From the NCBI GenBank assembly GCA_017398105.1, contig JAFQHF010000042.1, positions 1 through 5,277 of the forward strand: a stretch of 5,277 nt of DNA, given 5' to 3'. Shown here piece after piece: positions 1-5,277 of the stretch. The notes beneath the pieces are model-generated. The model was not told the origin of the DNA. It saw only the letters and a program-made list of their open reading frames with translations, and did no database searches. This DNA is from Oscillospiraceae bacterium (GTDB taxonomy: Bacteria; Bacillota_A; Clostridia; Oscillospirales; Oscillospiraceae). Position 1 is the first letter of the stretch; the number at the start of each line of letters is the position of its first letter. A program made the translations under genes and the position numbers.

Positions 1-111
1 CTTACCGCCGGATATGCCAATGACGGCATTGCATCCACGGCCATTTTTCCAGAACCATGCCCGGATCCAATGGATCAGGGCATTTGTCATTTCTTCGGCA
101 TGAAACTTCAT
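1..111 (-). CDS. nadE: NAD+ synthetase, N-terminal 37 codons (3' part beyond window edge)
   Basis: NadE amidates nicotinic acid adenine dinucleotide to NAD+ using ATP and ammonia (or glutamine in longer forms), the last step of NAD synthesis in the cytoplasm. The fragment runs from the ATG at 111-109 off the left edge. It reads MKFHAEEMTNALIHWIRAWF, then WKNGRGCNAVIGISGGK. The ending matches the start of the N-type ATP-pyrophosphatase loop SGGKDS, cut after the lysine, and the CNAVIGISGGK context is typical of the short clostridial NadE. Because the synthetase motif begins only about 30 residues from the start, this should be the short form without an N-terminal nitrilase-type glutaminase domain. 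Another SGGKDS ATP-pyrophosphatase is the alternative, but the surrounding residues favour NadE. It lies 28 bp downstream of the FliB-like gene with its own strong ribosome binding site. Confidence 0.85.
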   Translation of the reverse strand, partial: MKFHAEEMTNALIHWIRAWFWKNGRGCNAVIGISGGK

Positions 112-116
112 AATTA

Positions 117-122
117 CCTCCT
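117..122 (-). promoter_or_regulatory. Strong ribosome binding site of nadE
   Basis: The minus strand carries a perfect AGGAGG followed by TAATT and the ATG at 111-109, a 5-nt spacer. It fixes the nadE start. The 28-bp gap between the FliB-like stop (140) and this start shows no hairpin with a T-run, so there is no sign of transcription ending before nadE. Confidence 0.85.
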
Positions 123-139
123 AGAATTCATACGAAACT

Positions 140-1321
140 TTACAAACAAACCAGAGCCTGGATTTGGTCGGTAGCTGTAAAACCCAATTGCACCAGCATA
201 TAGGAAGCATAGCGATCAAAGTTAGTATGGTCAATCAGTCGGAATGCAGCAGACATGGCATCGATCAGATCGGATGTGTTAGTTCGCTCTGCCATCCAAC
301 CAAGCGCAAGAAACCGGAGAATTGCATAAAGGGCACAGATTGCGTAATATTCTTCGCGGAGACTTACAGGTCGGTTCTGAAAAGGGAATTGAGAGAAAAA
401 CATATGATTTACCAGCCAGTTCTCGAAGAATACTTCCCAATTTGCAAATAATGCTTCAAAATGTGCTTTTGCAGAGGTATACCTTGTGAGGATATCACCT
501 TCCGCACCGTAATATTGGATTGCGGACTTCCCATAGGAACAAATACTATTGCTTCTTTCATCCAAACGGATTAGCATTTCCCTTGTAATTCGCAGGCTTT
601 CCAGCATCTGATTTGTACTTACTTCTGGGGAATGATGCTGGCAGGGAACAGGCTCCCGGAGAAAATACTCCAGATCACGTCTGTGCTCAGACTGAATCAA
701 TACATCAATTTTATCGAGATATCCGCCCAATAGGATGAAACGGTCTGGAAGGGGTACTTTGCGATCCTGAATAATGGAGATAAGATTGAGCCTGATTTCC
801 TGACTGAGCCCTAATGTTTCAAAGAAGGTTGTCCGCTCTGCCATAGGGGGCAACGGAATGGACAGCGACTTTTTGAAAAAAGTGATTGGCTCTTTCTTTG
901 CGAGCAAGAGTTCCAAAACCGCTTCGCAACTGTTTGCGCAGGAACATTCGTATAGACCGTTTTCTGTGCGGATTCCACGGGGATATAAGCGGCAAATATC
1001 AGGAAGAACTTCTTCACCCATTTCGGCATGGATGGAACAGCGCCCATCGGTCATACGCAGTGGGCAATCCCCATGATAATCCGGTGTAAAATACGCATAA
1101 CGATCTTTGCCGGGATGCTCATAAACGCGCAATCCGATGTCCAGCTTATTGCGAAGGTGCTTGGGACAATTCATTCCCAACAGGTGGAAATAGTTCTGCA
1201 TGGAAATGGAGATTGGCCATCCAACACAACAGGCAGACCGGCATTTCCCCATTTTGCAGGAAAAGTGCAAATAATAATCCGGCATTAAAAATATATGGGA
1301 TTCCATTTCCTTGAAGGACAT
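140..1321 (-). CDS. FliB-family (flagellin lysine-N-methylase-like) cysteine-cluster protein
   Basis: The 393-residue product is about the usual FliB length. FliB in Salmonella methylates flagellin lysines, and I recall reports that it carries an Fe-S cluster. Seen here: an N-terminal cluster C22-x4-C27-x3-C31-C32 followed by VGW, matching the FliB 'DCRxxCCxGW' signature. A second set follows: C86-P-L, DGRC95SI, then PDIC110RLYPRG and C126, C128, SC132EAVLELLL. The C-terminal half has the family's aromatic pattern ENWLVNHMFFSQFPF (about 300-314) and a helical stretch (CALYAILRFLALGW) before a RLIDH motif. No signal peptide or membrane segment is evident, so it is probably cytoplasmic. The start at 1321 is 6 nt from an AAAGGAG that overlaps the carB stop; M6 and M13 lack such support. 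Sampled stretches look AT-richer than carB (about 37-42% GC against 43-55%). No flagellar gene is visible, so family membership is firm but the flagellin substrate is not shown. The name fliB is therefore withheld. Confidence 0.85.
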   Translation of the reverse strand: MSFKEMESHIFLMPDYYLHFSCKMGKCRSACCVGWPISISMQNYFHLLGMNCPKHLRNKLDIGLRVYEHPGKDRYAYFTPDYHGDCPLRMTDGRCSIHAEMGEEVLPDICRLYPRGIRTENGLYECSCANSCEAVLELLLAKKEPITFFKKSLSIPLPPMAERTTFFETLGLSQEIRLNLISIIQDRKVPLPDRFILLGGYLDKIDVLIQSEHRRDLEYFLREPVPCQHHSPEVSTNQMLESLRITREMLIRLDERSNSICSYGKSAIQYYGAEGDILTRYTSAKAHFEALFANWEVFFENWLVNHMFFSQFPFQNRPVSLREEYYAICALYAILRFLALGWMAERTNTSDLIDAMSAAFRLIDHTNFDRYASYMLVQLGFTATDQIQALVCL

Positions 1322-1327
1322 TTCTCG

Positions 1328-1334
1328 CTCCTTT
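1328..1334 (-). promoter_or_regulatory. Ribosome binding site of the FliB-like gene, overlapping the carB stop codon
   Basis: The minus strand reads AAAGGAG, whose first two bases are the last two of the carB TAA (1335-1333). The ATG at 1321-1319 follows after a 6-nt spacer. Ribosomes finishing carB would end on this site, so reinitiation or coupling is likely. No separate promoter fits in the 11-bp gap. Confidence 0.8.
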
Positions 1335-4300
1335 ACGAATCAATGGTAGAAATCCCCAGAGTCAGTTCTTCGAGCACATCCAGCAGCACCCGGACGGTAT
1401 CCAGGGCTGTGAGCATCGTTACGCCGTTTTCCACAGCACACCGGCGGATCTGGCTGGAGCCTGTGTGGACATCTTCACTGCGGACATCCATGGTGTTGAT
1501 GACATAGCTCACATAACCGGAACGGATGGAATCCAGAATTTCCGTTGAACCATCATCCACTTTGGCACGTATCCGAGTTTTGATCCCATTTTGCCGCAGG
1601 AAAACCGCAGTACCAATCGTTGCCTCGATGTTAAAGCCAAGCTGATAAAAGCGGCGGAGTAGGGGAAGCGCTTCTTCCTTATCCTCATCGGAAATCGTGG
1701 CAAGCACGGTACCATAGTTTTGCAGCTTCATGCCGGAAGCCTGCAATGCTTTATACAGGGCCCGGGTAAGGGATTTGTCGTAACCAATTGCCTCACCGGT
1801 GGATTTCATTTCCGGAGATAGGTAGGCATCCAGTCCCCGGAGTTTTGAGAAGGAAAAAGCAGGGGCTTTTGCGAAGAAACGATTCTTTTCTGCGGGATAC
1901 AGGTCATAGATGCCTTGTTCCTTCAGCGATTTTCCAAGGGCAACCAGGGTAGCGATATCCGCAAGGGGATATCCGGTGGCTTTGCTCAGGAAGGGGACAG
2001 TGCGGGAGGAACGGGGATTGACTTCAATGATGAACACATTGTCGCTGCTGTCAACAATGAACTGGATGTTGAATAGTCCTTTGATTCCAATGGCAGGCCC
2101 CAGCTTCTTTGCGTATTGAAGAATGATCCCTTTGACTTTGTTGGAGATTGAGAAGGAAGGATAGACGGAAATGGAATCGCCGGAGTGAACACCGGTACGT
2201 TCCACCAGCTCCATGATACCGGGAACGAATACATCCTTGCCGTCACAGATGGCATCGATCTCCACTTCCTTGCCCCGGATGTACTTATCCACCAGCACCG
2301 GTTTCTCCTCGTCGATCTCAACCGCAGTACGCAGATAATGCCGAAGCTGTGCTTCGTTGGAGACGATCTGCATGGCCCGTCCTCCAAGAACGAAGCTGGG
2401 ACGAACCAGAACTGGGTAACCGATTTCCTTTGCGGCAGAAATGCCGGCTTCTATGCAGGTAACGGCTTTTCCGGGAGGCTGCGGAATGTTCAACTGGAGC
2501 AGCAGTTTTTCAAAGGCATCCCGGTTTTCTGCCTTTTCAATGGCGGCGCAGTCGGTTCCGATGAGTGTGATCCCCAAATCGTGCAGCGGTTGGGCCAGAT
2601 TGACGGCTGTCTGTCCACCAAGGGAAGCAATGACACCTTCCGGTTGCTCCAGAGATACGATATTATAGACATCCTCCACGGTCAGCGGCTCAAAATAGAG
2701 CTTGTCGGAGCAGGTGTAGTCTGTGGAAACGGTTTCCGGGTTGTTATTGATGATGATGGCTTCATACCCGGCTTTTTGGATGGTTTGCACGGCATGAACG
2801 GTGGAATAATCAAATTCCACGCCTTGTCCAATTCGAATTGGGCCGGAGCCAAGGACAATGACCTTTTTGCGCTTTGAAACGACAGACTCATTCTCGGATT
2901 CGTAGGTGGAATAGAAATAGGGAATATAGCTGTCAAACTCTCCGGCGCAGGAGTCGATCATCCGGTAACAGGGCAGAATGTTTTTCTCTTTCCGCAAAGT
3001 CAGGATCCGCTTTTCAGATACACCCCAAATTTCTGCCACCGCTTTGTCGGAGAATCCTATCTTTTTGGCAGCAAACAGGGCAGAGGTATCCATGTGTTTG
3101 CTGGCTAGCAGGGATTCCATACCGACAATGTTCCGTATTTTTCGGATAAAGAAGGGATCAATTCCGGTTGCGGTTACGATCTCATAGATCGATTCGCCCA
3201 AGCGAAGCAGTTGCGCAATGGCATAGATCCTGTCATCCGTGCCGATGGAAATGTAATCCAGCAGCTCCTTTTGACTCCATTGGTCAAACTTCTTCATGTG
3301 CAGGTGGTGAATACCGATTTCCAGAGACCGGATGCCTTTTAGCAGACTTTCTTCAAAGGTTCTGCCGATACTCATGGTTTCGCCGGTAGCCTTCATTTGT
3401 GTCCCCAGGCGGTTGTTGGCATCGGAGAACTTATCGAATGGAAATCGTGGCATTTTTGTGACCACATAATCCAGTGCAGGCTCAAAGGCAGCACAGGTAT
3501 TGGCAAGGGGAATTTCATCCAGTGTCATGCCGATACATATTTTTGCAGAGACACGGGCAATGGGATAACCGCTGGCCTTGGAGGCAAGGGCAGAACTGCG
3601 GGAAACTCTTGGATTCACTTCGATCAGGTAATACTGGAAGGAATTGGGATCGAGAGCAAACTGAACATTACAGCCGCCCTGAATCTTCAACGCCCGGATC
3701 AGCTTTAAGGCGGAGTCACGAAGCATATGGTATTCTTTGTTGGTCAGTGTCTGGGAGGGGCATACCACAATGGAGTCACCGGTATGAATGCCAACAGGAT
3801 CCAGGTTTTCCATATTGCAAACGGTAATGGCGGTATCGTTGGCATCCCGCATGACCTCGTATTCGATTTCCTTGTAGCCCTTAATGCTTTTCTCCACAAG
3901 TACCTGATGAACAGGGGAGAGCACCAGCGCATTTTTCATGATTTCCCGGAATTCTTCCGCATTATCTGCAAAGCCGCCGCCTGTACCGCCAAGGGTAAAG
4001 GCAGGACGAAGAACAACAGGATAACCGATTTCCTTTGCCGCCTGCAGGCCTTCTTCCATGGAATTGGCGATCATGGATGGAAGAACAGGTTCTCCCAACT
4101 GCTGGCAAAGCTCTTTGAACAGTTCCCGGTCCTCTGCCAGTTCGATGCTTTTACTGGGCGTTCCCAGAAGTTGGGTATGACATTCTTTCAGGATCCCCTT
4201 CTTTTCCAGCTGCATGGCAAGATTCAGTCCTGTCTGTCCGCCAAGACCGGGAATAATGGCATCGGGCCGTTCGTAGCGGACGATCCGGGCAATGTATTCC

Positions 4301-4512
4301 AGTGTCAGCGGCTCCATATAGACCTTATCAGCAATGGAAGGATCTGTCATAATGGTGGCGGGATTGGAGTTGCAGAGGATCACTTCATAGCCTTCTTCTT
4401 TCAGCGCCAGACAGGCTTGGGTGCCGGCATAGTCAAACTCTGCCGCCTGACCGATGACAATGGGGCCGGAACCGATGACCAATATTTTATGGATATCCGT
4501 TCTCTTAGGCAT
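1333..4512 (-). CDS. carB: Carbamoyl-phosphate synthase large subunit
   Basis: CarB makes carbamoyl phosphate from bicarbonate, CarA-derived ammonia and two ATP. The product is 1059 residues, close to the E. coli length of 1073. The start ATG at 4512 gives the family's usual MPKRTDIHKILVIGSGP N-terminus and has a GGAGG 9 nt upstream; the open frame running on to 4737 is a shadow of carA. Domains: carboxyphosphate ATP-grasp half about 1-400 (R129, R169 in LRPAFTLGGTGGG, E215, H243, E298 and N300 in EVNPR); oligomerisation region about 401-545; carbamoyl-phosphate half about 550-920 (GSGP from G555, R704 in VRPSFVLGGR, E830 and N832 in EVNPR); MGS-like allosteric domain about 930-1059, beginning YGTVLA at Y933. 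The two halves are visibly an ancient duplication. All the key ATP-grasp residues I checked are present. The allosteric effector (UMP, IMP, ornithine or PRPP) cannot be read reliably from the sequence. No pyr or arg genes are in view, so the pathway served (pyrimidine, arginine or both) is open. Confidence 0.98.
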   Translation of the reverse strand: MPKRTDIHKILVIGSGPIVIGQAAEFDYAGTQACLALKEEGYEVILCNSNPATIMTDPSIADKVYMEPLTLEYIARIVRYERPDAIIPGLGGQTGLNLAMQLEKKGILKECHTQLLGTPSKSIELAEDRELFKELCQQLGEPVLPSMIANSMEEGLQAAKEIGYPVVLRPAFTLGGTGGGFADNAEEFREIMKNALVLSPVHQVLVEKSIKGYKEIEYEVMRDANDTAITVCNMENLDPVGIHTGDSIVVCPSQTLTNKEYHMLRDSALKLIRALKIQGGCNVQFALDPNSFQYYLIEVNPRVSRSSALASKASGYPIARVSAKICIGMTLDEIPLANTCAAFEPALDYVVTKMPRFPFDKFSDANNRLGTQMKATGETMSIGRTFEESLLKGIRSLEIGIHHLHMKKFDQWSQKELLDYISIGTDDRIYAIAQLLRLGESIYEIVTATGIDPFFIRKIRNIVGMESLLASKHMDTSALFAAKKIGFSDKAVAEIWGVSEKRILTLRKEKNILPCYRMIDSCAGEFDSYIPYFYSTYESENESVVSKRKKVIVLGSGPIRIGQGVEFDYSTVHAVQTIQKAGYEAIIINNNPETVSTDYTCSDKLYFEPLTVEDVYNIVSLEQPEGVIASLGGQTAVNLAQPLHDLGITLIGTDCAAIEKAENRDAFEKLLLQLNIPQPPGKAVTCIEAGISAAKEIGYPVLVRPSFVLGGRAMQIVSNEAQLRHYLRTAVEIDEEKPVLVDKYIRGKEVEIDAICDGKDVFVPGIMELVERTGVHSGDSISVYPSFSISNKVKGIILQYAKKLGPAIGIKGLFNIQFIVDSSDNVFIIEVNPRSSRTVPFLSKATGYPLADIATLVALGKSLKEQGIYDLYPAEKNRFFAKAPAFSFSKLRGLDAYLSPEMKSTGEAIGYDKSLTRALYKALQASGMKLQNYGTVLATISDEDKEEALPLLRRFYQLGFNIEATIGTAVFLRQNGIKTRIRAKVDDGSTEILDSIRSGYVSYVINTMDVRSEDVHTGSSQIRRCAVENGVTMLTALDTVRVLLDVLEELTLGISTIDS

Positions 4513-5277
4513 GGCTACATTCCTCCATTCTGCGGATAAATTCATCAAACAGATAGCTGCTGTCCTGGGGACCGGGTGCGCTTTCGGGATGGTATTGGAC
4601 GCAGAATACATGATCCTTTTCGCAGCACAGACCTTCCACGGTTTGATCCAGCAGGTTGATATGGGTGATTTCCAGACCGTTGCCTGCAAGGCTTTCGGTA
4701 TCCACTGCGTAGGAATGGTTCTGAGAGGTGATCTCAACCTTTCCTGTGATCAGATTCTTCACCGGATGATTACCGCCCCGATGACCGAATTTCAGCTTGT
4801 AGGTTTTGGCTCCGTAAGACAGGGCAATGATCTGATGACCCAAACAGATGCCGAAAATCGGGTATTTTCCCCGAAGCTGCCGTACCAGTTCCATGACCGG
4901 GGTCACATCCTCTGGATTTCCCGGGCCATTGGAAAGAAAAATCCCGTCCGGATGCAGCTGCTCTACGTTTTCTGCTGTTGTGTTCCATGGAACGATGGTC
5001 ACATCACAATTTCTTTGATTCAGACTGCGGATAATATTGTGTTTGATCCCGCAATCTACAGCCACGACATGATATTTTGTTTTTTCTGCAGGGGAAACCC
5101 AGCTCGTTTTCGTGCTGACCTGCTGTACCTGATTTGTGGGGAGGAGCGTGCTGTGCAGACGGGCGAGACCTACCAGATTGGGGGTGGAACCTTGTGTGAT
5201 CAGTCCTTTGCAGGTTCCTTTGTCGCGGATATGCCGTGCCAGACGGCGTGTATCTACCCCGGTAATTCCTGCGATCC
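4505..5277 (-). CDS. carA: Carbamoyl-phosphate synthase small (glutaminase) subunit, 5' end cut by window edge
   Basis: CarA hydrolyses glutamine and passes the ammonia through a tunnel to CarB for carbamoyl phosphate synthesis in the cytoplasm. The frame is open from the right edge to the TAA at 4505-4507, giving 256 whole codons; roughly the first 100-125 residues are missing. The visible part starts in the end of the N-terminal CarA domain (GITGVDTRRLARHIRDKGT near the edge, a CarA hallmark). After a short linker comes the class I glutamine amidotransferase domain, beginning VVAVDCGIKHNIIRSL around 5050. The nucleophile Cys is in FGICLGHQ (codon 4844-4846). The partner His and Glu are in QYHPESAPGP (codons 4589-4591 and 4583-4585), so the triad is complete. 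NGPGNPED and the NHSYAVD motif are also present. The gene overlaps carB by 8 bp. A GTG at 5065 is only an internal valine codon. The promoter and any attenuator are outside the window. Identification is very secure. Confidence 0.97.
   Translation of the reverse strand, partial: IAGITGVDTRRLARHIRDKGTCKGLITQGSTPNLVGLARLHSTLLPTNQVQQVSTKTSWVSPAEKTKYHVVAVDCGIKHNIIRSLNQRNCDVTIVPWNTTAENVEQLHPDGIFLSNGPGNPEDVTPVMELVRQLRGKYPIFGICLGHQIIALSYGAKTYKLKFGHRGGNHPVKNLITGKVEITSQNHSYAVDTESLAGNGLEITHINLLDQTVEGLCCEKDHVFCVQYHPESAPGPQDSSYLFDEFIRRMEECSHA
4522..4526 (-). promoter_or_regulatory. Ribosome binding site of carB, inside the end of carA
   Basis: The minus strand reads GGAGG here, 9 nt before the carB ATG at 4512-4510. 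The site lies within the last codons of carA, and the carB start overlaps the carA stop (ATGCCTAA, 4512-4505). This arrangement supports translational coupling of the two subunits, which are needed in equal amounts. It also selects the MPKRTD start over longer in-frame options. Confidence 0.8.

Noticed and set aside
112..139. Possible terminator or promoter between the FliB-like gene and nadE
   Set aside because: Only 28 bp, occupied by the AGGAGG site; no inverted repeat with a T-run and no room for a full promoter.
2185..2877. 230-codon open frame on the plus strand opposite carB
   Set aside because: Antisense shadow of the second ATP-grasp half; no family motif recognised in its translation.
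2010..3620. Internal repeat within carB (two copies of GSGP...EFDY and EVNPR blocks)
   Set aside because: This is the known ancient duplication of the ATP-grasp halves in all CarB proteins, diverged at DNA level, not a recent repeat.
3727..4539. 270-codon open frame on the plus strand opposite carB and the carA end
   Set aside because: It lies wholly antisense to confidently identified carB coding sequence, has no recognisable domain, and is explained by the codon composition of the opposite strand.
4513..4737. 75-codon N-terminal extension of carB
   Set aside because: It lies in carA coding sequence in another frame, shows no CarB similarity, and the family N-terminus and ribosome binding site both point to 4512.
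4505..5065. A short carA starting at the GTG at 5065
   Set aside because: The same frame stays open to the window edge and encodes typical CarA sequence upstream (GVDTRRL, linker), so 5065 is an internal valine.

Overview
The window carries a tightly packed run of four genes, all on the minus strand and read from the right edge to the left: carA (5' end missing), carB (complete), a FliB-family lysine-N-methylase-like gene (complete), and the first 37 codons of nadE. Almost no DNA is non-coding. carA and carB overlap by 8 bp, carB and the fliB-like gene are 11 bp apart, and the fliB-like gene and nadE are 28 bp apart. Each of the three visible starts has a clear Shine-Dalgarno sequence. I see no terminator or promoter between the genes, so this looks like one operon whose promoter lies beyond the right edge.

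The protein sequences suggest a low-to-mid GC, Gram-positive anaerobe of the Clostridia (Lachnospiraceae or Oscillospiraceae type). The signs are clostridial-looking CarB and NadE sequences, strong AGGAGG-type ribosome binding sites, and the presence of a FliB-like protein of the kind common in Clostridia. This is an impression from sequence; no search was run.

Region by region: 4505-5277 encodes the C-terminal two thirds of the glutaminase subunit of carbamoyl-phosphate synthase, including the catalytic Cys-His-Glu triad. 1333-4512 encodes the full large subunit, with two ATP-grasp halves and a C-terminal MGS-like allosteric domain. Together they make carbamoyl phosphate from glutamine, bicarbonate and ATP for pyrimidine and/or arginine synthesis. 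140-1321 encodes a cysteine-rich protein matching the flagellin lysine-N-methylase (FliB) family; its true substrate is unknown here, since no flagellar gene is in view. 1-111 is the start of an NAD synthetase, cut inside its ATP-pyrophosphatase SGGKDS loop.

The housekeeping genes look intact and ordinary. The one point that stands out is the FliB-like gene, apparently translationally coupled to carB and sandwiched between two basic biosynthetic functions. I found no RNA genes, mobile elements, CRISPR arrays or notable repeats, and no evidence for a wholly new system.
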